From Stereum hirsutum FP-91666 SS1 (Eukaryota > Basidiomycota > Agaricomycetes > Russulales > Stereaceae): DNA of 64,000 nucleotides. The notes beneath the pieces were generated by a model. The model had not been told where the DNA came from. It saw only the letters and a program-made list of their open reading frames with translations, and searched no databases. Location of the stretch: the NCBI RefSeq assembly GCF_000264905.1, contig NW_006763138.1:1914950-1978949 (forward strand). The letters are read 5' to 3'. Positions 35,369 through 46,326 of the stretch are shown in pieces (the first letter of the stretch is position 1; the number at the start of each line of letters is the position of its first letter). A program made the position numbers and the translations under genes.

Positions 35369-36073
35369 CTGTACTTTTTCGACCAAGTGTTCGTGGGAGA
35401 ATTATGTCAGCCGTGACCACCGCTGGGCCACGGTTCGTTCAGGTGGGCCACGCGTGACGAACAGGCGAAATTGCTCGCATTTGGAGGAGGGGGGCGTATT
35501 GGTATCGAGGTTCGATCCTTATGCGTACAGTTTTGGTGGCAAACGCGACGCGAGGTCTGATCCTGTGCGTACATGACTGGCCTGGATTTGCCTCTTGGTC
35601 CGATCCCTTGAACTGCCCTTGTGCGTACGGAAAGTTGGCAGGACTGCCTAGGTCTGATCACTATGCGTACAATTTTGTTGTATGTGTTCAGGCTTGGTCG
35701 CCAACCTTCACTCTCCAACACTGTACGCCACTGCACAGACCATTCTGTGTCAAATTGACGGTGTTTTAGGTGTTCGTCTGGGAGAAGGTCCAATCCCTCG
35801 TGAGTACGGAAGGCGCCCTTATTTGGACTACCCGATCCACAAAAGTACAGAAATCCTCCCAAACCTTGAGTACAGAACTACCCGAATTTTGGGTTTTGGG
35901 ATCGGACTTCCGTACCGATACGCCCCCCTCCTGCATTTGGCCCAAAAATTGCATTTCAAATCGGTCACGATTTTCTGTTCGTGAGCCCCTTTGTATGCGT
36001 GACGCCGGGACCAAATCTGTTCGTCGACGCAGTCGGCGTGACGCGTGACGAACACTTCGTCGAAAAACTACAG
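35369..36073. mobile_element. MITE with 26-bp terminal inverted repeats and TA duplication (Tc1/mariner-like)
   Basis: The left end CTGTACTTTTTCGACCAAGT (35369 onward) matches the inverted right end at 24 of 26 positions (the right end finishes CGAAAAACTACAG at 36073). TA flanks both sides (35367-35368 and 36074-36075), as expected for Tc1/mariner-type integration. The 705-bp inside has no transposase. It contains repeated GGT(C/T)(T/C)GATC...GCGTAC units (about 35511, 35553, 35598 and 35652) and further copies near the right end. A classic non-autonomous element. Confidence 0.75.
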
Positions 36074-36497
36074 TATGTTCTATAGCAGCTCACAGACTTG
36101 AATTCGCAGAAAGCCATCCTCGTCCAATCCCGGATCCTCTTCCGCTCTCCAAAATATAACATTCCTGCATAACGCGACATTAAGTATGACGGAATAGTAT
36201 TTCTTCCAGGCCACTATATCCATCCGTCTCAACGAACCAATGAATGTTCGGCCTGGGCCACATCCAAAGTGCCACCTGAAGCCGTCAGCGGCCTTACGCG
36301 GGAGGGCCGCCTATGATTTAGCCACGTGGGGGTATAGCACAGTCGGTACATCGCCAACTCAGTTGTCTTGCAATGGCCATCATCCACGGACGGTTTCCTC
36401 ATCCTCGCTGACTTACGTCTCTTTTTACTTCTTTATTGTCCTCGTCGTCGTCTCTGGCTTCAGACGGAATCCATTCGTTCTCTGACACACTGGCTCG

Positions 36498-37660
36498 ATG
36501 TGGCCATTCTCGGGCAACGGCCTGCGGCACTCGACTGTGGAATACATCCCGCTCTTCAACCCAAACGCGTCTCTCCAGTCTGTCTATCCTCGGAACAAGC
36601 AGCAATGGCTATACGTCGTGATCGCGTTGCTATCAACGATGAATGTAGTACTATTAGGCAGGGCATGGTACACGTACATCCCTGCGCCATCATTGCTCGA
36701 CTCGTATCAGATCCTGTGAGTCCTCTCCCCGTTTCGCACACGACCCTCCAACCGACCGAACGCAGAAAACCACAATTCGTCGTAGGACGGCAGGACCTCG
36801 TCCAACCACCCCGAACAGACGACGAATCACGTGCGGTCGTCACCTCCCTCTACACCGATGCCTTCGCCTACCCCGTCGCCGCCCTCGGCCACTCTCTCAC
36901 CGCCGCAGACGTCACCGCCCGCAAAATCCTCATGTACCTCCCCAACCAGGTCTCCCTCAAAGCACTCTGCATCGCCCAAGCCGGCGGCTGGCAACTACAC
37001 GCCGTCCCACTCATTTCTCCCCCAACCTCCAGCGCGTCCGGGATCGGAAACCGTTTCGGCGACCAGTACACGAAGCTGAACCTGTGGACGCTCGACCAGA
37101 TCGGCGTCAAGGCCGCCGTGTACCTCGACGCGGACACGATCGTGCGCAAAAAGTTCGACGAGCTCTGGAATCTGCCGTACGACTTTGCTGCGGTCCCGGA
37201 CGTGTGGGAGACTGCGCGCGGGTTCATCCTTGGCTTCAACGCCGGCATGCTCTTCCTTCGGCCTTCGAACGACACCTTCACGAATATGATGAACAATTTG
37301 GAGCACGCAGTCTACCCCCCGCACGAGGCCGAGCAGGCCTTCCTGAATCTTTACTTTGGCGGCGAGGCGGTGCGCCTGCCGTACGTGTATAACGCGAACC
37401 TCGCTATCAAGACGCGGACGAAGGACTTCTGGAAGGCGCTGCAGGACGACATTCGGATAGTACACTACACCACTATTAAACCGTTCTTCTACAGCGGAGG
37501 GATCCCTACGCGGGAGAAGATGCAGGAGGAGGTGGACAGGTCGAAGACTAAGCGCTGGGGCGAGTACAAGGAGGAGGTCTTGTGGTGGGAAGAGGCATGG
37601 CACGGCGTCCTAGAGAATCCAGAGCTAGAGAAGTGTTTCGAAGACGATCTGAGCTGGTGA
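36498..37660 (+). CDS. Glycosyltransferase family 8, type II membrane protein
   Basis: Two exons: 36498-36715 and 36766-37660, about 370 residues. The N-terminus MWPFSGNG... is cytosolic and short, followed by one membrane helix (WLYVVIALLSTMNVVLLG), so the enzyme faces the Golgi or ER lumen. The catalytic part has TSLYTDAFAYPVAALGHSL, YLPNQVSLKALCIAQAGGW, YTKLNLWTLDQIGVKAAVYL followed by DADTIV (the DxD metal and nucleotide-sugar site), NAGMLFLRPS, EQAFLNLYF, LPYVYNANLAI and IVHYTTIKPF. The DxD, NAG and HYT-KPW-like blocks are the GT8 (glycogenin/galactinol-synthase-like) signature. Retaining transfer from a UDP-sugar is expected. Intact, on the opposite strand to the FMO and beyond the MITE. 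GC content is higher than in the neighbours, consistent with a conserved housekeeping-type gene. Confidence 0.85.
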
Positions 37661-38730
37661 GGGGATTAGAGAGCAACCGGTCGGTCGGTACTACGATTAG
37701 GAGGGGGGCCGTGTTCGAGTGGGCAGGGTACGCTTCAGACCTTCGTGGCGTGTGAGATATATGGGCTTCGGGTGATATGGACAGTCATTTGACGGACGCT
37801 GCAATCCGTTTGTTGTCGCATCTGCATTCCTCTGCATCCTTTTCGGTTTTGGTTTTGCTTATTTATATTGTTGTTTCTAATTATCGTTTTTATTAACCTC
37901 AGATCTCAGATTCTATCCTCGTCGAGTATCGGGGCTCCACACCTCTCTCTTCCACCACCCGCAGTCAGTCGTCTTCATCGCGGTCCACCGCAAAACACTC
38001 CTTTTCGCTGTTGGTTTTCCGATGTTCGGCGAGCATTGTACTTCAATCTTCTTGAATAATACATTGGCGTGTGTGTATCACAATCATTCTGTCCCAGGAT
38101 CTATGTCTATGCGAGCGATTGTGACTGGTGCGCCCTCTGGCAAGGCTCATTGGAGACACCACAATCAGGTGCCACACGACGTCCTCAGCTTTTGCCTCGG
38201 GCCTCTTTCGTTCAAATATCGCGACAAAAGGTGCGTTTGTAAGGTCTTGTTCTCTTCGGCGTAGTCTGACATATTCTCTCCGTCCCAGATATTGAGCTTC
38301 ATCAACGCTTACGGTGCTACCTCAGCTCTTAGTGAGCTGGAATGTGTCTAAGAGGAGTCCCTGTTGCCCTTCTCGACGCTGTCGTTGCATTCGCGGGTCC
38401 TTTTGCTCGGCCCTGCGGCCACTTTTCTAGGCGCGCAGCCCGATCCTTCGAAATCCTGACTGGACTACACCGGGGCGTCACGATAGCAATATCGACGAAA
38501 TATATACACCCTCCGGCTCGTCCTGGTACAGTGCACTTTCGAGCATGCTCGGCCATCTTTATGCTCCCCGGGTGCTTAGTCTCGCTTGCTAAGCACAGGT
38601 CTGCTTAGAAACACCCATCAATATTGATTCAATCACTACGAACAGAGCTAGGTGCATATATACTGACAGGTTTGCCCTCAGGGTCCGCACTTCGCCTGTT
38701 TAGCCCCTATTCGAATCCGTTATACGAATC
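37661..38730 (+). promoter_or_regulatory. Intergenic with TATATA box before reductase paralog C
   Basis: No gene seen. CATATATAC at about 38649-38658 is about 75 bp upstream of ATG 38731 and is a plausible TATA box. The AT-rich start after 37840 is probably the GT8 3-prime UTR. Confidence 0.4.
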
Positions 38731-39813
38731 ATGAACGTACTTGTCCTCGGGTGAGTGTCCCTTCGACCTTCGAGTCTCAACAGATGACACGGGAGCTGAT
38801 GGTGCGTTGTGTTCTTCATAGTGCTACAGGTTACATCGGTTGGCCTACCGTTCAGGCTTTAAGTCGGGCTGGACATATCGCCTATGGCCTCGTACGCCAA
38901 GAATCTCAGGCCCAGAAACTGCGAGCTTCTGAAAGTACGTGCGACTTAGACTATTGTCATAACTTATTGACCGTACGACCCGTATATTTCAGTTATCCCC
39001 GTCATCGGCGACGCAAGCGACCCGTCCACCTGGGTATCCATCATTCGCTCCCTCGACGTCATCATCGACTGCACAGGCGGACCCGAGGTCGAACGACTCT
39101 CAAACGCGCTGTTCGACGCTATCACCACCGCAGCGAAGGACCGTCCCTCCACCGTACCGAAACTCACATACATCTACAGCAGCGGCGCCTCCGTACACGG
39201 GGACAACCGCGTCGACCTCGTCTCCGAGACGTCTATCCTCGGCACCCCAGCCGCGCTCTTCGCGTGGCGTCAGGAATTCGAACGGCGCGTCGTGGGGAGC
39301 GACATCGTTAGCGGGATCGTCATCCGTCCTGGGCTGCCACACGGCTATAACGGGGGTATCACGGCGTATTGGTTTAAGATGGCGGAGAGCGGGAAGGTGG
39401 TATGGTATGGCAAGCCCGGGGGAAGGACGGGGTTCGTTCATGTGGACGATTTGGCGGATTTGTATGTTAGGGTGACGGAGGGCGCGTCACTGGTCGGGGG
39501 GAGGATTTTCGACGCGGCGAATGATCAGACGGAGGGGGTGGATGATTTGTTTGAGAGGATGTTTGATGCCGTTGGGGTGAAGGGTGAGGTCACTTATCTC
39601 GAGCCGTCTAATAGTGAGTTTTTTTGTCTGACACTCCGTGTTTGTGGAATTCTCATGGTCGTGGTTTGGATTTAAGTTTTGGAGGCTGTTATGTCTACTA
39701 CGATACTCATGCGTCCGTATTTGGCGAAGAAACTGCTTGGCTGGCAGCCGAAGAAAGTGGGTTTGGGCGATGGGATGAAGCTGTACTACGACGCGTGGAA
39801 GAGCTCCCAGTAG
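38731..39813 (+). CDS. NAD(P)-binding epimerase/reductase-like protein, paralog C
   Basis: The only plus-strand copy of the four. ATG 38731 (MNVLVLG), an intron, then ATGYIGWPTVQALSRAGH, GLVRQESQAQKLRASE, IPVIGDASDPSTWVSI, VIIDCTGGPEVERL, KLTYIYSSGASVHGD, SGIVIRPGLPHGYNGG, KVVWYGKPGGRTGFVHVDD, RIFDAANDQTEGVDD and MRPYLAKKLLGWQPKKVGLG. Stop TAG 39811-39813. Closest to paralog B. One difference stands out: the LYGYSG block of the other copies is LPHGYNGG here, so a tyrosine at a candidate active-site position has moved or been lost. The third base of codons is richer in G and C than in paralogs A and B in part of the gene. Confidence 0.8.
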
Positions 39814-40210
39814 GCGGCGGCAGTTCTGGTTTTGTTGGTATGGTTCGGGAACAACGATTCTTTTGTCTGAGAAGAATTCAAAGACGCGAGGACCCCTTAC
39901 CTTATTATTAAGAGCACGACGGCCTAACACCCTCCTTGTGGCCCGCCCAGAGGTGCATCGTCAATTCCTTTGACTTGCCTCGCGTTGACGACCAGCTCTC
40001 AGAGGATTCCGTTGACGTTAATGACCTTCCCCTTGTGACTGAGCTCGCTGAGAGTCTTTGATCTTCTTTTCCCTTGACGCATATTGTTGGCAGGACTGGT
40101 GGCCGAAAACCATATAGCATGTACACGTCGACGAAGCAAGGACTGAGAAAGACTAGGTTGGGACTGTGGCGATGTATAGAATCACGTCTCACGTCGTATG
40201 CGCAATAGTC
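39814..40210. other. Intergenic, no gene recognised
   Basis: Convergent space between reductase C and the GMC fragment. Nothing recognised. Confidence 0.4.
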
Positions 40211-40795
40211 CTAAAACCCACTACCATCCGACTTTTTGATCAAATCTGCAACCCTTTCGGCCAAAGCGTACACTGCAGCCTGCGTGTGCGCCGCCGGGAT
40301 GAAAGGCTGTGACATCAAAACATCCAAAAATACTCAGTACAAATCTCGATGGCAAAGCGGGCGACGCAGAAGGAAAAAGACTTACAATAGCAGACGCGTC
40401 GACGACTCTCAGGCCCACAGTTCCCTTTACCCTCAGATCAGGCTCCAACGGCCCTTCTCCTCCGTCCCCTGCTCCCTGCTCCAAATCACCGTTCCTCGTA
40501 CCAATGGCCACCGTACAACACGCATGATTCACGTTAAATGCATTATTCCTCGCATACTCCTCAATTTCGATATCCGTCTTCGCCTCCTTAAATGCTCCTA
40601 CCTCACCGAGGATCCACCCGTCCCAGGCAGGCGCTGCCATAAAGCGACGTGCGACTTTGATAGCGTGGATCATAATGCGGATATCTATTTGCATGTGGGT
40701 CGGAGAGGAGGTTTAAGTTGATGAGGGGTGGGGAAAAGGGAGAGGAAGTGTTTAGGGAGATGGAGCCACCTATCGGTAGCACGAGAAATATGAGA
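40211..40795 (-). pseudogene. Orphan GMC oxidoreductase C-terminal exon, frameshifted
   Basis: Minus-strand sequence reads GGSISLNTSSPFSPPLINLNLLSD, then, one frame over, IDIRIMIHAIKVARRF, AAPAWDGWILGEVGAF, NNAFNVNHACCTVAIGT (catalytic His region), GEGPLEPDLRVKGTVGLRVVDASA. An intron follows, then PFIPAAHTQAAVYALAERVA and stop 40211. This is the GMC C-terminal domain with both catalytic His positions. One extra base around 40690 breaks the frame. No FAD-binding N-terminal part or GMC signatures lie upstream on this strand within 1 kb. It is therefore a fragment or dead copy, distinct in sequence from the intact GMC at 24.4-29.6 kb. Confidence 0.7.
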
Positions 40796-40979
40796 GATAA
40801 GAGACAAAATGGAATCCGGTGTATTTCTCGTACGCGAAGCAGGGGAAAAGACGTTTGCAAAAACTGTGAAGAAGTGACCTGTGGCTGGTGGCGGAGCCCC
40901 AACGGAGACGAAACCGTCCTGGCTTCAATGATGTGTGGTATGTGTGGTAGAAAGCGAGGATAGTCGGGAGGGAGGGCGA

Positions 40980-41552
40980 TCAGAAGTAGAATAGCGATAT
41001 GAAGCAAGGCTGTGGCAATGAGCGTGAGGGAGTACTACATTCGGACAGAGGGAGATGAGTTTGATATTCGACCGAGGAGCAGGGAGAGAACACGCACCTA
41101 TTCTTGCGAAGTGCGATATAATTCAGTCCCTCAGGCCGATCCAGAATAGGTTCACATCCCCTGCTAGTGAATGCCCATCTCGCGCCCAGCATCCTATGCG
41201 CATTTTCGTCCACCATCTCACCATAGTACGTCATAAAATTGAATTCACAGTAAAAGTGAGGGCCTTGGCGGCTTGAGATGAACCGGAGACTGAGTGCCGC
41301 TTGGTTGTGAGGGGACAAGTGCCGACCGAGATTGAACACGACAGAGGATGATGACCTAGTCGATTTGCTGAGGCGACAGGAGCAGGGAGTATACTGCCAG
41401 CTGACTAACACGCCCAGGATGTCGGGATACGCATCACTCAGGAACGGAAGGTACATATGGGCAGTTCCTTTGCTAGGGCTGAGTTGAGAGCGCGATCCGG
41501 ATGTTGAAGCCGAAGTCAGACAAAACAAATACATTAAGGACATGTAACACAC
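40980..41552 (-). CDS. Unrecognised 190-codon open frame, doubtful
   Basis: A long uninterrupted frame whose middle (about 41100-41300: SPHNQAALSLRFISSRQGPHF, FNFMTYYGEMVDENAHRMLG, RWAFTSRGCEPI) reads like real protein rather than random sequence. Possible introns flank it (GTGCGTG near 41095; GTGTTAG near 41410), and a hydrophobic stretch near 41830-41960 upstream could be a leader. I cannot place it in a family. It precedes the GMC fragment on the same strand and might be part of a broken mosaic gene. Confidence 0.3.
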   Translation of the reverse strand: MCYMSLMYLFCLTSASTSGSRSQLSPSKGTAHMYLPFLSDAYPDILGVLVSWQYTPCSCRLSKSTRSSSSVVFNLGRHLSPHNQAALSLRFISSRQGPHFYCEFNFMTYYGEMVDENAHRMLGARWAFTSRGCEPILDRPEGLNYIALRKNRCVFSPCSSVEYQTHLPLSECSTPSRSLPQPCFISLFYF

Positions 41553-41970
41553 ACCTCATAATACTCGATGCGCACGGTCAATCCCTTTTTATCTCCCGTT
41601 GACTAGGATGACCAGCTGTCCGAGTTGTCGGAGAGATCGTATCGACAGCCGGGAGCGACGAGCAATGCTCTATGCTAGATTTGACAGTCACAAGGTGTTC
41701 AAAAGCAGGTGTAAGAAGAGTGTTGGTGGTGGTGTTACGGAAGCAGCCTTATGGATTCGAGACTTGGCCAGCGCGACGAAAACAAACAGGAATATCGTCA
41801 AGATAAATGAGGACGAAAACATAGGGATCAAGGAGCACTGATAGCTAGAGCCAAGGCGGCGTTGGATACGAGCACTGTGAGCAGGAGAGAGGAAGCAACA
41901 GAGCGTAGACTTGAGAAGAGAGAAAAGCAACCGGCGCAGTTGAACTGGAAGGGTTCTTAACTTGACCATA

Positions 41971-43829
41971 TTCTAAGGTTAGGGCTTCACCGGCGCAGGC
42001 CGCTCGCTCGATACTTATTTAACTTTATCCGCTAACTTCGCAGCTTGCTTCTCCCATCCTCTGGCAACCCCCCACCATGAACGGTGCTCCAGCACCGGCG
42101 GTCGAGCGAGAATGATACAAACTAATTCCAAAAGACGAGAACTCTGAGGACCTCACATCCAAATGTTTGGGACGATTCTGAGCTTTGCGCCACATCGCCC
42201 GCAAACAGGGACTGTTCACGAATTGCAATCTCTCTTGCTCGAGTCAATGATTCCGTTTTTTCCCCTTGCGAACCCACGACGTGTGACGTTTATCAGCTCT
42301 CTATCTAGCCTATCTCTATTGTCGACCGCTCAGCCCTCCCCTTCGATATCACGATGCCTCTCCGTATTGTCCTCGCAGTCTTTCTCGCGCGGTCCAACTC
42401 TGTCCGGAAAACGTTTCTGACGGGAGGTAACCAGAGTATGCAAAGGACCTGCGGGATGAAAAGGTTCTGCTTATCGGGAGATAGGTTCGTAGAGTTTCGG
42501 CGATATGGCGAGGTTAGGCCTTTCCGAAACTCGCATCCATGACAGAAACCTTTACATTTGCTTTACATAGACTAGTACCCGCATTTGATATCGGGCTGTA
42601 TGCCTTTTGTCCAGGCTAAAGAATGACCGCTTGGCAGACGAGTGGGTGAGGAGGGCGGGGTACCGACCGATGTGGTGTCGTTCTCCGTTGATCTCACTTG
42701 TTCCTATATCGCGCTGAAGCTCCCCTTTCTTTGCATCCGAAACAAGACTTACTGTGTGGCACACGTATCTTTTCGGCTCACAATCGTCGGCGGCATACCT
42801 GGTACGTGTGTTCTCATCACATGTTTCTGATGCCTATACACCTGCATTAGTCTGCAGGTCTCCGTTATGATGCGCCGTAGGACTCAGGTATATGACGATT
42901 CAATATTCGATCTTGAGACGTGTGGTGAAGCCGATTCATCGCTACCGGCTGAATATATGCGTTGAAGCCTTCGGGCCTTTCTGCTGAGCCGTCAGAGTGG
43001 TCTTGCCACGTAGCTGCTTCGGTTTTCTTTTGACTGTGTATGAGTATATCGGTTGACCGTGGGTGCGACTGTCGTCGTCCAGTCAGCGAGTAAACCTTCC
43101 CTGTGCTGACTCGCACCAGTGTATGCTGCGATAGACATTGTTAGTCCATATCCTAACCCTATATCCGCCTCATGGTACACCTCTTCGCTTGCGGAATTTC
43201 GATGTCAACTTCGCGGAGCTCAGATCACCATTTTCCATTACCGGCTTAATTAGCTTGGTTAGCTTGAAGCGTGCCCATTGAAGTGCTCGTTTCATCGCCA
43301 CTTGCTTGCATTATTCTACTGTCGTGGCTTTCTGCGATATATGGAAGGGGCAGGCGTATATAGGCACCCGTCAACTAGGACAGTCTCACTTGTAGATTGT
43401 CTCTGTAAATTCATGAAACAGACGTAATATCTCTCTCTTCGTTCGTCAGTCCATTGATTGAAAAACCTGCCAGTGTCCATTACCGAATAGTTTCTCGGCT
43501 CACCCGAGCGAATTTTCAGTGGCTGCCTCTACTGATGCTTGGCGGGTTATACGATCACGCTCATCCTGCTCGAAAATCATGACGGTTGAACGGTCTGCTT
43601 GCCATTGCCCTTGTTGACCATAAATTCAGTGCCGCTCATCCAATAAATTTATATCCGAGTCATTCTGCCGAAAAGACAGTTTGAGACTAGTGGACATTAT
43701 TATAATGGCTGCTGAGATGGGTGCGACATATGGGACAGGTAACTTAGGCATTGTATAGAAGAGAGAAGGGCTGTATAACGACCCAAGACCACGGGAGAGG
43801 TAGAGTGGGCGAGGTAAAATGATGGACAG
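41971..43829. other. Gene-free 1.9 kb interval
   Basis: Short frames in all phases without family patterns. No RNA gene or repeat recognised. Confidence 0.35.
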
Positions 43830-44972
43830 TTAGTAAGATGAAACCTCCTCCAGGACGGCCAACCAGGCCGGTCGGGAGGATATGTCCTTCCACCACCTAG
43901 AAAGCGGTGAGTTGAATGAGAGTTGAGATGTCAATAAAAGTATCAAGAGAACGATGGTCAGAGAAAGTACGCAGTAGGATGAGTTATAGAAGAATTACCT
44001 CGCGACGTTAGGCCTGACGGTGAGTGCATCGATGCCACCAACGTCGAGGAAGTGACCGTTCGGAAGGTGGTACAGATCAGCAAGGGTCAAATCCTATCAT
44101 TTTTTCATGTAAAAAAGGCCAACAAGTGCACAACGTAGAGAAGTTGGTCAGTTCCAGTCTGATTTTCCAGGCTAGACGTATGATCGGCACTTACGTCGCC
44201 AGCAAGATACTTCTGCTTGCCAAGAATCTTCTCGTAGACGTCGAGCTTCGCGTTCAGTGTAGCAAGGGGGGCCTTGACGGCTTCTTCGTCCGTCTTGACG
44301 CCGAACATCCTGCAAACAAAATGTGATGCGTCAGTAAAATGGACCACAGCTCACACTCGGGTACATCAGGCGGAGATTGGGAGGTCTTAAAGGGGACCAA
44401 AACGCGGTGACAATGGGAACAAAAAAAAGGGAGAAACGAACGGCTTGACAACCCTCTCAGAGACGACTTTTGTCGCACTCGGATCAAAGCTGGCCATCTC
44501 CATGCTCGCTGCCTGCTCGAACTTTGCGTACTTGACAAGATCGGTAGTACCCTGAGGGAGAAGCGGTGTCTTCGGGCCTTGGGAGGCATACTTTGTAGCG
44601 ATGTATCGGCCTATGGCACGGGATTCGTAGAGAATAAAACCGTCGTCGTCCTGGATAATGCAGATGGAGGTGGTGTTTGAAGAGTCAGTACACTGTCTTA
44701 ATAGTGTGGAGTGAGAACAAACGACAGAATGAAGAAGAGAAAGAAGAATTTGGGTAGCGGTGGAGTAGTCGCAAAATCAACGAATAAAAAGAAAGGCGCA
44801 CAATGTACGGAACTTCACCGAAGGGCTGATACTCCATATAGGCCGGGGACTTATGTGCGCCGGCGGGAAAATCAACAAAAATAAACTCGTACGGGACATT
44901 GAGCTCCTTGAGGATGAGAGTGACACGCTTTGTTGCGAGAGAGACGGGGAAGCCATAGACCTTGAGAACCAT
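43830..44972 (-). CDS. Glutathione S-transferase, phi-like
   Basis: ATG 44972 (MVLKVYGFPVSLATKRVTLI) opens a thioredoxin-fold N-domain with a Ser near the N-terminus as in phi/Ure2-like GSTs. NVPYEFIFVDFPAGAHKSPAY and QPFGEVPYI follow (the cis-Pro that positions glutathione), then after an intron DDDGFILYESRAIGRYIA (the ESRAI glutathione contact). The helical C-domain continues with TTDLVKYAKFEQAASMEM, FGVKTDEEAVKAPLATL, LDVYEKILGKQKYLAGD, LTLADLYHLPNGHFL and WWKDISSRPAWLAVLEEV. Stop 43830. About five exons and 215 residues, normal size. It would conjugate glutathione to electrophiles or act as a peroxidase. In this neighbourhood it may detoxify reactive intermediates, but that is inference. 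Confidence 0.85.
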
Positions 44973-46326
44973 ATTTGCGAACAAGCGAGCTGTTCTATGT
45001 GAGCTTGTGTTCAGTATCGATGGTGTGGGCGAATGAAGACGAGGTCGGGGCTACTTAAGTTAGATTTGAGGATAGAGGTTATGCTCGAACGTGTAGTGGC
45101 CGCAAGGTGAATGGGCCATGGACGGTGAAAGCCGGTGCACTCTGTACTTTGCTCACTAAGCAAAGCAAATGACAAAGCATCGACCTTTTTCCCCTGGTCT
45201 CGTTCGAGTCGAACACTGGTCAAACACATTGTTGTGATTAGGTACTTGTCCCCTCCTTTTCGATGATCACCATTTGTCAGCTGTTCTTCTTTTCCTCGTC
45301 TCCACCGTCCTCCATCTTTGCTGAATCATACACCCTTGCTTCGATCTCTTGCCCTCGGTTGTCTTATCATTCAAATAAGAACAGACTATCTGCGATCGAG
45401 AACGACTGGCAACGCAATGGGCACCCAACTAAGCAAAAATGGATGGCTTCATATTTGACCCATCACCGCGCTCCCATTGAGCCTTCACCGCACCTCAGAC
45501 CCAATTTCGCAGCGATATCGACGAGTCGAGCTCGGTCAAGAACCAAACGCGCGCTCGTTTTGATAATGTGCTACCGGAAAGCTTCTGATGGTCTCAACAC
45601 CGTTGAGCAAAAAGTCTAATAATAGCCCGCCGGGTTGTGTTTGTTTTATTATTATTTTGCTTCGTTCATGAACCTATTCCTGTATCGGGCTCCTGCAGTA
45701 CGGTCCTTATCTAGCTGTGATGAATCTAATGCAAGTGGTTGGAAGCTCGCCCGTTCGTACGTATATCTCGTCTTAAGAGCAAAATTTCAGTCGCAACCGC
45801 GAAAACTGAATCGACTTAACCATTTCGCCGGGGTGAACTCGGATGGATGGAGCTTACTCATCCATGTTCATGACATCCTTCAGGACGTCATTCTACCCAC
45901 CTTACCTATGGTGAGTCCTTGTCAAGGTGCCCGGGCTCAATGGTGAGATACATAACACCTCGCGAACTAGCTTTGATTGGGTCTAACCCCATCCGGTTTC
46001 CCCTTGTACGGTATGTTGCTTCGGTCATCGTCATACACCTCACGCAACATATCGTCTTCACGATTGGACTCTTTTGTCCTTCAAGTAGCTGTTAGTAAGC
46101 AGGGTAGGTATTCTCGATAGCGAGGTGCTGACTGATCTATATCCTTAGTAATGCTCATGAACGACTCGTAAATTCGCATCTTCGTTGTCCCGCATCCGAG
46201 CCTACAGCGAAGATACTTAAGAAGCGTATGGTACGGCTCCTTTCTGCAGTCCTCGTTTCTAACTGCCTTCTCTCCACTGCTCCATTGATATTTTTCTCAC
46301 TTGCACCAACCCTTGCTATATCCATC
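44973..46326. other. Intergenic between divergent GST and NmrA-like genes
   Basis: About 1.35 kb with short overlapping frames only. It should contain both promoters. No recognisable box, RNA or repeat. Confidence 0.4.

Noticed and set aside
36325..36400. tRNA-like GGGGGTATAGCACAGTCGGTA near 36327
   Set aside because: It resembles an A-box, but no B-box (GGTTCGAnTCC) follows at the right distance and the stems do not pair, so no tRNA was called.
40211..41970. Reading 40.2-42.0 kb as one complete GMC gene
   Set aside because: No FAD-binding loop or GMC signature 1 or 2 is found upstream of the C-terminal exon on that strand.
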